This document shows positions 32,801 to 39,851 of a DNA stretch of 64,000 nt, piece by piece. A program made the position numbers and the translations under genes. The stretch lies in assembly GCA_030068145.1 (NCBI GenBank), contig JAPJBO010000626.1:1-64000 (forward strand). Reading direction: 5' to 3'. A model generated the notes under the pieces. The model was not told the origin of the DNA. It did no database searches and worked only from the letters and a program-made list of their open reading frames with translations. The number at the start of each line of letters is the position of its first letter. Position 1 is the first letter of the stretch. Source of the DNA: Diplonema papillatum (Eukaryota; Euglenozoa; Diplonemea; Diplonemida; Diplonemidae).

Positions 32801-35800
32801 AACCCCAGCAAGAGAGAAATACTTGAAGGTGGTGTTTACACCCAGCAAGCAGAGGGGTGAAGTGGTCCGCGACTTCTTCCTCATTCGTGACGGGCCGTTT
32901 TACTCGACCGTCTCCGCGTATACCAATGCAAGGGCCGAGTTCCACATCCGTTCCAACGGCAGGTTCCTTGTAACAGGATCCAAGAAGGGCCTCACGAACG
33001 AGCCTCTTGGTATCAACCAAGTGTACACGGTCACAAGGTACATGGCTAAAGTCCTGAAAAAACCGATCGGTCCGGCGGGCATTGATGTCACATCACATGG
33101 CGTACGGCGGGGTGCAGCACAGTCTGCGGCAGACCAGGGAGCCTCACAGGCTCAGATCCAGGCTATGCTCAACCACGCCACGTCATCTGCTGCAAACCAG
33201 TACGTTTCATCGTCAGTGGCTATCAAGAACTCGACCGCAACACTTGTCAGCAGCGCTCATCCAACAGTCCTACCCAGCACGACAGCACCTGTGCAGTCCT
33301 TCATGCAAGCGCCCATGCAAGCAGCATCGTATGTTGTGAACTACAACGTCAACCTGCCGGGACTCCCCCAGTTGCAGCAGAACAACCAGGCACATTGATC
33401 TGTGACCTGTCACTTACAACAACTCCACTCCTACACAACGTTCTGCTACGCAACGTCTCAGACACACAACGTTCTGCCGCGCACATTTGCTACGCAACGT
33501 TCTGCTAAACACCAACGTAACTGCAATGCAATATGCTCAACGTCTTACACAACGTTCTGCCGTGCACATTTGCTACGCAACGTTCTGCTAGACACCAACA
33601 TAACTGCAAAGCAGTATGGTTTTCTTTCCATCCTCGGGAATTTATTTTTCCCAATAAAATCATTTATTCGGCAATAATTTCCGCCAATTTTGCCTCGGTG
33701 TCGGTTTTAGTCCCTCGGGAGGCCCTCGGGGGGGTTTGCAACCCCTCGCCACTCGCTCCGCTCGTTATTTTATTCAGGCTGAGTCAGTGTATTTTATCTT
33801 CCTTGGCCAGCCCCCTTGCCTGCCGGAGGCGCCCGAACATCGTTCACCTGGGCCGCCAGCGAAGACATGCGGTCCCCCATCAACTTCAGTTGAGCGAAGA
33901 TTTCCTGGAGCGGGCCGTTGATAGCTTGCACTACCTTTTGCTCGACGCGCGTCCCGACCGTGCTCTCCACTAGGGCCGCAATTTGGGGCGCGTCGAGGGT
34001 GGCAGGTCGTTCGGCAGGGGACTGCTTGTCCGCTTTCTCCAATCTCTCCTGCACCAGGTCGCTGACAAACTTCTTGAACGCAGCAGCGTCTTGTGCAGGT
34101 GGCTGGTTGGGTGCGTTCTGCGAGGAAGATCTGGGGGCCGCTGCGGTTTGCTCGTTGACGAGGTTGCGGACCAGCGCCTTCAACTCCTGTTCCTCCAGGT
34201 CTGCGACCAACCTGGGGGGGCGGATGGGCGAGGATGACTCACTCGAAGACGTCGTGGCGGGGCCTCCCCGAGCAGGTGGCGACGACTCGCGAGGTCGGAC
34301 TGTCGCTTTTTCAGAAACCAACAGATCAACCTGGATCCCGCCGGCGAGCGGGGTGCCATCCGGGTTCCCGGAGCTTTCGTCCTCTTGCATGTCGTCTCCA
34401 GATTCATCGCCGGCAAGTTTCCACACGGTATCAGCACCTTCACCATAGCGCTCCACAAAGACGGCGTACCGAACAGGATCCGGTGAGCTGGTCAAGGGAT
34501 CTCTCCGCTTGATATCCGGGTCGAAGCGGTAGGAGCTCGAGAGGCGGGCGCTGGAGATATGTCGGGACGGTTGAATGGGGCGGCGGTCTATTTTCTTGAT
34601 GGAGATACGCAGGCCGTTCGATAGGTCACACCGAAAACTCCCCGGGAAAGTGGCCCTGAACCGAGCCTCCGGGGATTCCCATTCTCGGTAGAGGTCCGCC
34701 TTACGGCCGCGACTGGCATTGTCCACACCATCGTCCCACACTAGACCCGCAGATCCTCGGTTTCCTACGTGCCTTTTGTCTCCCTTTCCACCTCGGCCGC
34801 CCTTTGCGCTCCCGAAGGTCGCGTCTGCGCTAGAATCGCTGCCCCTGCCGGGGACTCCGGAGTTCTTGCCTCCCTTCGGCCCTTGGTTGCTGCCGCGTCC
34901 ACCGCGGCGCCCTCCCCCTCCTAGTAATCTGACCATGACGGTCAGGGTATCGTCGCGGTTGACTGCGTTCGCCTCGAATGTGTCTGAAAGGGCTAGGTGT
35001 CTAATTCCCTGTGAGACCCAGCACAGGTCTGGATCAAACCACACCTGCTGTGCAAAGAAATCCCCAACAACGGTTTCGCTGCCGACTGTATGGTGTCGGC
35101 GCTTACCGGAGGGATCGCACACCCAGAACGATAGAGGCGACGCCGTAGCGGCCAAGGATACATCGGGAGCCTCGAGGGTAGGCATTGGTGGGGAGACAAG
35201 GGTGAAAGTAGGCGGAGAGGTCGAGGAAATGCTCGGAGATGGCGGCCCCCAACACACCGCGGGGTCAGACCACACCATCTTGCCGAAAAAGTCTTCAACA
35301 ATCTCAGCGCTGCAGACGGTGTGGTGTCTGTGCTTCCCTGTGGAGTCGCGAACCCAAAACGACAGCGCTGGGGCTCGTGGCGTTGCCGTTGGTTGCGCCG
35401 CTGGCGTGGTCGGTGATTCGTCCGGGACGGCGGTCGCGAGTTGTGTCGTCGGTGCTGTTGGCGGGCCCGTCGCATCGGCGCGTAGGCAGTTCTCCAGAGA
35501 GAGATACGGAGCTTCGATGGTGCGGGTGGCTGGGACGCAGTGGGCGGTTGCTAGTGCGAACCGGAGGAGCTCGTATTGTGTTGAGTGGTTTTACTGGACT
35601 TGTGGCGTTAAAGTACAATCTGTAGCTTTGAAATCGTTGGTTGAACGAAGAGGAACCAAATTGGAAAAACGACACAAGAGCCCAGAGCCCCGCGCCCGAC
35701 CCCTACAACTTTTTTCCATCCAAGCCCGTTTTTTGCACTTTTTTTTTTTTGGAGCGCGGGACACTGTACTCGACATGTTAGTACAGCGGGGCTGCCGGTA

Positions 35801-37966
35801 TCCGGTTGCTTCCGGAGCGGGAGCCCAAAAAAATGCTTCTTCAGCACACAGTGAACGCCAGTCTCACTGCGACCTGGGCTGGCCTGCTAGCAAGCAGGTC
35901 CGACCAGGTAAAAGAACCCGCGATGCAGTGACACTACCCCCTGCACCAGGGTGGATGGTTTTTTTTATTTTTTTGAGCCGCCCGGATTTCCAAATTCCGT
36001 CAGTTGACGGAATTTGGAATGGGAAGCTAATGCCCTGATAAGGCTGATGATAAGCGCAAGCTTGGAAGGAAATTCTCGACTAGTTCGTTAGAATTCTCGA
36101 CTAATTCTCGACAATAGCTGCCAGACAAAGAACCGAAGGGATCCCAAGTGCTGTAACTACCGAACCACGTGTTGAACGGACGTGAGGTCATGCAGGTCTA
36201 CCCCAACACGACAAATCACACGAACAACAGGTCACAGTTCCTGAGTGAGAAAGTGGTGTAAGCGAAGAACAAATCCTTCCATTCGGAGTCAAAGCAGCTA
36301 CGTCGAGTGTGAAATCAAAAAGAATGACGAGAGAATCAGCGAACGGAAATAAACGCGGAACAGGAAAAGAGAACGGGTTGACAGCAGTTGATTGTAGGCA
36401 ACACAAAAGCGATTCGCATTGCTTCACTAGCTTCTGTCAAGTTCTGACACCAATCGCGCAATTAACCATGGTCGCAAAACGCGTGCATGGTTGTATGTAT
36501 GTAGTAGGTAAAGCAAACAACATTTCCCTCGTTTGCCCCTTCTTTTTCAAATCCCCCCCCCCTTTAACTAAGAAGTCTCAACGTGAACTCCATCCACGCA
36601 GGACCCGGTGTACCACCAGCTCATCGCCGCGCCGCTGCTGCACCTCTCGCATGACGAAGCGCTGGGGAGGATGACGGAGGGCGAGTTCGTCGAGAAGATC
36701 GAGCAGAACAAGCTGGGCCGGGTGCCGCCGACGCTCGAGTCCGGGCTCCTGCGGACGGCCCTCGACACGTACCTCGTCGACGCCGACAAGTCGTCGCGGG
36801 TGTACATGTACAAGTGCGAGTGCTGGGCCACGAAGGCGGCGTCCGACACCAGCGAGCCGACGGCGACTTTCGCCTGGTGCCAGCAGATCGAGTTCGGCCC
36901 CGCCTCGGAGGCTGGCCGCTTCTACGCCAGCAACGCGCGGTCCCCTGTGCCGCCGTCGCCGAGCAACGGCACCTTCGACTCGCCGCTGTCGAACAACCAG
37001 AGCATCCGCGAGCCGTCCCTCCGCGAGTCGTGGGTGGGACACGACGGCAACCTGCTGGGCTCGCCCGTGACGGACCTCGCCAAGTCGCGGTCGTACCACC
37101 CGCCGATTGGCAGGAAGTCGCGGGCGTCTTCCCTGCAGCGCGGGCGTACCGGGTCTGAAATCTCGCGCAGTGACGGGCAGGCGCGGGTGATCGAAGTCGG
37201 CCCCGGGCTGCACGTCGCAACCGCGTCGCTGGAGCAGAAGCTGCGCGAGGCGACGACGCTCTTCGGCGCCGAGCGGACCGCGACCGGGGCCCGGCTGGCG
37301 AAGTGGCTGACCGAGACGTTCCCGAGCATCGGCAACGACGACGCGCAGGCAGCCGTCGCGTCGCTGCTCGACAACAACGTCATCGCGCCCGCGACGCCGA
37401 CGCCGCAGAAGCGGTACCGCGAGGGCGACTACTACCGCCTGGCCCCGCCGGGCCTGAAGAACCCGGCTCGCGGAGAGTCCGCCGGGCCGACTCCCCACAC
37501 GCGGCGGCTGACGCACGTCACCGGCCCCGCGCTGCACCTCGAAATCCACAACATCCCGCTGTCCGGGGGGCAGGACTACCCGGACCTGCGGCAGGGGAAG
37601 GACATGTGGGTGCACAAGTTCTCGATCCGGAACGTCGGGAAGGACGGCGACTCGGGTCTGTACCCGGACCCGACCGAGCCGGAGCTGCAGTGCTACGTGC
37701 TCGGGCACAAGACGCCGGCCAAGGCGATGGCAAAGCCGTGGAACAAGACCGGCGAGGGCCAGCACTACACTATCCTCGGGCAGCTGACCGTGTCGGTCGT
37801 CGGCAACAACGAGGCGTTCCACCTCGTCGCCGACGGCACCACGTACGGGCCCTTCGCGAAGATAACCGTTTCCCCGTGGCTCGAAACCGACACGTCGCGC
37901 CGCGGGCCGGTCAAGTCGCACGTCTCCTTCGATGTGATGGCCTTCGCGCCGCTTGGGCTCGGCTGA
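23891..37966 (+). CDS. PI3K regulatory subunit p101/p84-like (PIK3R5/6 family) with a DEP-like domain, about 1226 aa
   Basis: Proposed exons: 23891-24124, 24713-25276, a 21-nt microexon 25365-25385, 25876-26817, 27615-28169, 36602-37966, all phase 0. Four collinear blocks resemble animal p101: GGGVPTAFKRERAILLITP (about residue 483; p101 has a GLPI...VTVLLLNP block), EIRLVLAGGSGTVHRF to PLPLGGDN then DPVYHQL (about 717-780; p101 has VVVFGSDRISGKVARAY and LDPWYERN), YMYKCECW to WCQQIEFG (about 840-872), and LTVSVVGNNEAFH to TVSPW (about 1168-1200; p101 has VQIIGSN to CEVSPC). In p101 these parts contact p110-gamma and G-beta-gamma. Residues about 982-1052 (FGAERTATGARLAKWLTETF to RYREGDYYRL) read as a DEP domain, which known p101 lacks. 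The microexon and the first start are less certain. The last intron holds nested transposons. Confidence 0.75.
24341..24710 (+). repeat. Minisatellite ending at a splice acceptor
   Basis: About five irregular units with GGGGGGCCTGTGCTGGAAC, ACATGCAGGTG, GGGAGGAACTCG and CTGTACTGGAAC, filling most of intron 1 of the p101-like gene. The last unit runs into the acceptor of exon 2 (the CAG before 24713), so the polypyrimidine tract is replaced by repeat sequence. Confidence 0.9.
25457..25615 (+). repeat. Dispersed repeat, copy 2, with Cys-pair open frame
   Basis: Matches 16346-16460 in the intergenic DNA. Here the plus-strand frame reads CTLCRLSLAVDA, LKCKYCRRV and FVCKYCSVLL, a pattern of CxxC pairs like a small zinc ribbon. 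It lies in an intron of the p101-like gene, so it is either a mobile-element remnant or an unrecognised exon. I favour the remnant because the second copy is not open. Confidence 0.55.
27068..27590. repeat. Dispersed repeat, copy 2, with internal insertion
   Basis: Homologous to 13560-13790 at both ends: CCCACTTGTATTTA to GATTGTTAGTGCTAAAAA (27070-27206), and CTTTAAAAGAACCC to ATAACTCTAAAAA (about 27502-27578). The middle (about 27207-27500) is absent from copy 1 and itself has a directly repeated CAATGAGAGGAAAGGAAAAC. It ends just before the acceptor of exon 5 of the p101-like gene. Confidence 0.6.
28649..29110 (-). CDS. Unrecognised ORF in the last p101-like intron, 153 aa
   Basis: An open frame with an ordinary amino-acid mix. 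The N-terminus is basic and Pro-rich (PKKPAVRPTPRARS), and the rest is helical (ASLLAQVKLVKTRLRSQM; ADMEAYIQSFIAVRDRRLQF). I do not recognise the family. Its start codon lies 4 bp before the TTAT flank of the transposon at 29118-30003, so it may be the end of a gene cut by that insertion, or a fragment of another transposon's ORF. It is antisense to the host gene. No splice structure is proposed. Confidence 0.35.
   Translation of the reverse strand: MSQKRLLDCQASSQRAPKKPAVRPTPRARSVAAVPLFLNNRNLREEYPRTTELLNMSLLPATSQCHLRASLLAQVKLVKTRLRSQMEDATLQELLTLANVADYTDVNGVAEADMEAYIQSFIAVRDRRLQFCLYNDYKGVRDWVLNWRNSFCA
29118..30003. mobile_element. DNA transposon, TTAT-flanked, copy A of a TTAA-type family
   Basis: The element has imperfect inverted ends starting CATGGAGGGTCAGAACC (left) and, on the other strand, CATGCAGGGTCAGAACC (right). 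It is flanked by a 4-bp direct repeat TTAT (29114-29117 and 30004-30007). Copy B of the family (47082-47757) has the same ends and TTAA flanks. Inside are four units of a 22-bp repeat (GCGGACTTTTCTTCACTGTG, about 29325-29389) and a small ORF at 29457-29660 (PKTKKDVAKLAAEAREIELL) that might be a transposase remnant. The TTAA-like target points to the piggyBac group, but no transposase core is visible. Confidence 0.85.
30284..31096 (-). CDS. LINE ORF2 fragment: AP-type endonuclease
   Basis: Homologous to the first LINE's endonuclease: FACFNCRSYNAREG versus ISFNCRSIRARENL, PDVLLLQETWL versus PDVILLQETWL, GGGLLTFVKSNL versus GGGVITFVKSNI, VLNVYRPPG versus VYNVYRAPY, AGDLNLHHPQW versus AGDINAHHPDW. 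The catalytic Asn, Glu and Asp-x-Asn are present. After about residue 225 the sequence dissolves into GCGALGRAVGRWA repeats from the minisatellite, and the rest of ORF2 is absent. The protein cannot retrotranspose. The true start may lie upstream, since the frame is crowded with overlapping ATGs there. Confidence 0.85.
   Translation of the reverse strand: MTPLAQTPLAHFAPAKSSGSGCKRRRRKPWDTERGGSRERGARRTQARSWSDSLLFACFNCRSYNAREGLVKGLAEITRGIQSLQPDVLLLQETWLSDISLPPHLDGYIAFRLDRGGIGGGLLTFVKSNLSATVIPGASVSNDPHTECLGVEIKRVGLPPLKVLNVYRPPGAHTRKTLNLDSLELDDTTIIAGDLNLHHPQWSKGAPNPGGTALFHWAQEYPAVVHKRGCGALGRAVGRWAGLWGAGQGCGALGGAGPSGPGGGWWAEWE
30335..30414 (+). repeat. 20-bp minisatellite, four units
   Basis: Four exact units of GCCCAGCGCCCCACAGCCCT. 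It sits at the point where the second LINE's endonuclease homology stops. Confidence 0.95.
31549..31740. repeat. AT-rich nested inverted repeats, candidate recombination sites
   Basis: Direct and inverted copies of AATAAATTCGTTTATTTTT and of GAAAATAGCTGGCGGCG. One strand reads GCGCCGCCAGCTATTTTCAG near 31590-31610, and its complement CTGAAAATAGCTGGCGGCGC is at about 31713-31732, so the stretch could fold into a long hairpin. It lies between the left inverted end and the recombinase gene. Confidence 0.8.
31884..32473 (+). repeat. 203-bp tandem triplication of the recombinase gene start
   Basis: Copies start at 31884, 32087 and 32290 with period 203 and appear identical by eye. Each has ATGCCGTCGAAGCGCCAGCG and codons 1-55 of the recombinase. 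As 203 is not a multiple of three, reading from the first two ATGs (31904 and 32107) shifts frame and stops after 80 codons; only the third ATG (32310) leads into the full gene. Confidence 0.97.
32310..33398 (+). CDS. Tyrosine recombinase of the Crypton-like element, 362 aa
   Basis: A phage-integrase-fold DNA recombinase that would cut and rejoin the transposon. The N-terminal helical (SAM-like) DNA-binding part spans about residues 1-95. The catalytic domain has the first Arg in CGSLRANEV (about residue 150), the H-x-x-R box in SHGVRRGAAQSAADQG (about 264-279), a His in place of the common Trp in LNHATSS, and the likely nucleophile Tyr in ANQYVSS (about 298-304). All four hallmark positions are present. 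The C-terminal tail (SAHPTVLPSTTAPVQSFMQAPMQ) is low-complexity. The start is the third of three identical ATGs created by a 203-bp triplication; ribosomes reaching the first ATG would make only an 80-residue product. The gene is intact. Confidence 0.9.
   Translation: MPSKRQREADDILKNAKVPAKSAPVYEAEWEAFATFAKIKTRKPSKTDFVLYLDKLHESQKGSSVASILSRLASTYYQKYSQKLAVEYPELYDLARSFRSGEKPKQSPGLSKEDAIAFMESEPEEDDNKWYHLVRQATLALQWCGSLRANEVLTISPEDVIPRVTPAREKYLKVVFTPSKQRGEVVRDFFLIRDGPFYSTVSAYTNARAEFHIRSNGRFLVTGSKKGLTNEPLGINQVYTVTRYMAKVLKKPIGPAGIDVTSHGVRRGAAQSAADQGASQAQIQAMLNHATSSAANQYVSSSVAIKNSTATLVSSAHPTVLPSTTAPVQSFMQAPMQAASYVVNYNVNLPGLPQLQQNNQAH
33794..35278 (-). CDS. Second LINE ORF1 (gag-like), 494 aa from first ATG
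   Basis: Related to ORF1 of the first LINE by position, the Gly-rich patch (GGGGRRGGRGSNQG) and WESPEARFRATF. A module of about 37 residues occurs twice: SFWVRDSTGKHRHHTV to FFGKMVWSDPAVCW, upstream of the first ATG, and SFWVCDPSGKRRHHTV to FFAQQVWFDPDLCW. Because the first module lies before the ATG at 35278, and the frame is open back to about 35588, the real start is probably upstream and either non-ATG or lost. The C-terminal third has a likely coiled coil (LVNEQTAAAP to VQERLEKADK). No zinc knuckle is visible. The Crypton-like element begins about 130 bp after the stop. Confidence 0.75.
   Translation of the reverse strand: MVWSDPAVCWGPPSPSISSTSPPTFTLVSPPMPTLEAPDVSLAATASPLSFWVCDPSGKRRHHTVGSETVVGDFFAQQVWFDPDLCWVSQGIRHLALSDTFEANAVNRDDTLTVMVRLLGGGGRRGGRGSNQGPKGGKNSGVPGRGSDSSADATFGSAKGGRGGKGDKRHVGNRGSAGLVWDDGVDNASRGRKADLYREWESPEARFRATFPGSFRCDLSNGLRISIKKIDRRPIQPSRHISSARLSSSYRFDPDIKRRDPLTSSPDPVRYAVFVERYGEGADTVWKLAGDESGDDMQEDESSGNPDGTPLAGGIQVDLLVSEKATVRPRESSPPARGGPATTSSSESSSPIRPPRLVADLEEQELKALVRNLVNEQTAAAPRSSSQNAPNQPPAQDAAAFKKFVSDLVQERLEKADKQSPAERPATLDAPQIAALVESTVGTRVEQKVVQAINGPLQEIFAQLKLMGDRMSSLAAQVNDVRAPPAGKGAGQGR
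35751..36019. repeat. Repeat shared with transposon B, plus a perfect 15-bp hairpin
   Basis: 35751-35913 matches 47255-47424 inside transposon copy B (GGAGCGCGGGACACTGTACT, GTATCCGGTTGCTTCCGGAG, AATGCTTCTTCAGCACAC), roughly 85-90% alike. At 35988-36019 TTCCAAATTCCGTCA, two bases, then TGACGGAATTTGGAA form a perfect stem. A single arm of the same hairpin (GGATTTCCAAATTCCGTCAG) occurs at about 28228-28250, at the other side of this intron. The stretch adjoins the 5' end of the second LINE. Confidence 0.7.
36116..36270. repeat. Repeat with coding remnant, inverted partner at 40515-40690
   Basis: The plus strand here matches the minus strand of about 40515-40690. Both encode pieces of one peptide: LPDKE, LPNHVFNGREVMRVYP (LPNHVLNGREVMQVYP here), TTNHKYNRS and LSEK. 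The copy here is broken by stops. It looks like the remains of a transposon protein that I do not recognise. Confidence 0.6.
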
Positions 37967-38038
37967 CTCTCGTGGTGAGTAGACTTGTACAAACAGAAAC
38001 AACAGCAGCTTGAGACGAAGCACCTCGTCGCGTGATTT

Positions 38039-38124
38039 ATCCTCGAAACTGACACGTCGCACGCGGGCCGGTCAAGACGCACGTCTCCTTCGATGTGATG
38101 GCCCACCGCTTGGGCTCGCCTTCG
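38039..38124 (+). pseudogene. Duplicated last 85 bp of the p101-like coding region
   Basis: This repeats 37878-37966 just after the stop codon (GACACGTCGC, GCGGGCCGGTCAAG, CACGTCTCCTTCGATGTGATGG), with small deletions. It is transcribed, if at all, as 3' UTR. It shows a local tandem duplication of the gene end that then decayed. Confidence 0.85.
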
Positions 38125-39851
38125 GTGGTGTCATTCCGTCAATGCATTGCAAGTCCCAGCCCTGCAATTGTACTCCGCCCGGTAGACCGTGGGACTGGTC
38201 ACAGACCCGAATCCCTTCGAACAGCGCTGGTGGGAGTGACGCGGTATCTGGCCCGAGTGTCCAATAGCGACTGAGAAGCTCACTCATTCCTCTCGACTGG
38301 GTTCCGGCTGCGTACCAAAAACCGAAAGCAGGGAAGAGCTTCAACCAAACCCGCCGTGGTCCCAAGCAACATTCCATCCTTTCACATAGAAGAGTCTTCT
38401 TGCCGCACTTACCAGTCCAATAGAGAAAGTAAACCTGCTGCCATCGCCCCTCTCCCGCTTCTGCTCCCCCGAGTCGCAGTCACCATGCTGGGCGGCCGCT
38501 CGAAACAGGTTGCACCCAACCCTGCCTGCGACGAGCTGCAAAAACAAGCCACGGTGCAACGTGAACAAAAATCCAGCAGACGGGACGCGATGTTGAGCAC
38601 TCGGCTGCACCATTCCCGTTAAGCGGCCGTTCGCCGTACCATTTAATGTTAAAGTTGCTGCGCTGGATGCGGAAATCATCCTTCGACAGCGTGAACCGAC
38701 ACCTCTCGTCCCATCGCTCACGTTAACGGTTGCCCTGCTTGCTCTTGCTGGGCGCCAGCGCCCCGGCATTGCGCAACATCGCGCAGCCGGTTGGGTGGTA
38801 TTGACGAGGAGCTCCACCGGACATTCAAGCCTTCCGCCGTAGGTTCCCCAGGTAACTTCCCCTCTGCCCCCCGGCTGTGCCGCCCGGCTGGCCGTGGATC
38901 GCATCCACCGCCAGGAACGGTCGTTGCAGCCACACGAATCATTCCGTTCCCCTTGATACCCGTGCCTAGACGCGCAGAAGAACGGCTGATCCACCGCAGC
39001 CATCGAGCACGATTGCCGCCAGGCTGAGAGGGTAGCGAGAAGACAGGAGTTGTGTGTCAGTCGCACGAGGCTGAGAAGCTTTTTGCAGGTTACCAAACGT
39101 TCGGCCGTTTCAGTAGGAGGTTGGCGTTCGAAGGGGGATCGAGGAAACGTCGCCTCAGCCACGTGGGGCAAACACAGGACGATCCATTGCAATTGAACTC
39201 AATTGCGCTCACACGAGTGACCCACTGGGGCTTACCGCAGTCCGCGTCAAGGAATTAAAATCCACGCACATAACCCCCCACGCACACTCTCGCTAAGAGA
39301 TGCGCCACGTTAAAACGGACGGTGACCATGGAAGTCGGCATTCCGATAATGAGTGCGTAACAACAACTCACCGAATGCACCGGTCCCGAAAATGGATGAT
39401 GCTCAAGCGATCCACCCATATAGTTGGCCGCGTACTGGTATCACAAAGCCAGGCGTGCGTAGGAGTGCGTGGTCCATGTCGCGAAGTCGTTGGCGTGAGC
39501 CTCGATGGAGCGTGGATGAGCGCAGATCTTGGCCCGGACCTGCTGGCAGGTGCACAGCGACACCTCCCCTTAATGCGAACACGAAGTGCCACCGGGGAAA
39601 GCCTGCTACACACACGGGAGCTAAGCTTCACGTGTTCGACGGTATACTGCAGAGCCACGGGCCTGCGGGTCAAGTGGCCACCGTTTTCCCAAAGTAAAGC
39701 ATCAAGGCGTGGCGCACCTTGGGGCTTGGCGCTTTGCGCTGGCACCACACCACATCACATGCAACAGCCACCAGATTCGAACAGGTGCATGGGCCCGCGG
39801 GGCCCGGGGTGAGAGGTATCGCATTCCGGGGGGGCGGGCCCCGGGTGCAAA
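38125..39851. other. Intergenic region with SINE-like repeat
   Basis: No gene is supported. About 39590-39755 is the SINE-like repeat shared with 21858-22015. A 283-codon open frame on the minus strand (38341-39192) has no recognisable motif and a Cys/Arg/Pro-rich random composition, so I do not call it. The region just upstream of 39852 should hold the kinase promoter. Confidence 0.6.

Larger units (their letters stand above)
31442..33660 (+). mobile_element. Crypton-like tyrosine-recombinase DNA transposon inserted in the second LINE
   Basis: A perfect 25-bp inverted repeat (31442-31466 and 33636-33660; begins ATTTTATTGGG) brackets a single gene for a tyrosine recombinase (32310-33398). 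No RT lies between the repeats, which separates it from DIRS-type elements and fits Cryptons, although textbook Cryptons lack inverted ends. The left part (31549-31740) is AT-rich with nested inverted copies of AATAAATTCGTTTATT and GAAAATAGCTGGCGGC, possible recombination sites. No target duplication was found, as expected of this enzyme class. The outer edges may be slightly wider on the right (to about 33780). It interrupts the second LINE and is therefore younger than it. Confidence 0.75.
30284..35645 (-). mobile_element. Second LINE, related to the first; 3' part missing; split by a Crypton-like element
   Basis: It reads right to left. The 5' UTR (about 35604-35645, GTAGCTTTGAAATCGTTGG) matches the first LINE's GTAGCTTTTAAATCGTTGG. 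ORF1 is at 33794-35278 or longer, and only the endonuclease part of ORF2 remains at 30284-31096. Between ORF1 and ORF2 lies a tyrosine-recombinase transposon (31442-33660). The RT and RNase H parts are gone; the endonuclease runs into a 20-bp minisatellite at 30335-30414. New LINE copies usually lose the 5' end, so the missing 3' end points to a later deletion. The element sits antisense in the last intron of the p101-like gene. Confidence 0.88.

Noticed and set aside
31442-33660. DIRS-type retroelement
   Set aside because: A tyrosine recombinase is present, but no RT or RNase H lies between the inverted ends; the nearby endonuclease belongs to the host LINE.
34719-36038. 439-codon plus-strand frame over the second LINE
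   Set aside because: Antisense shadow of LINE ORF1; composition is random and no motif is seen.
36578-38062. 494-codon minus-strand frame over the last p101-like exon
   Set aside because: Arg/Val-rich antisense shadow of a strongly GC-biased coding exon.
38341-39192. 283-codon minus-strand frame
   Set aside because: No domain, no neighbour support, random Cys/Arg/Pro-rich composition; cannot be told from chance.
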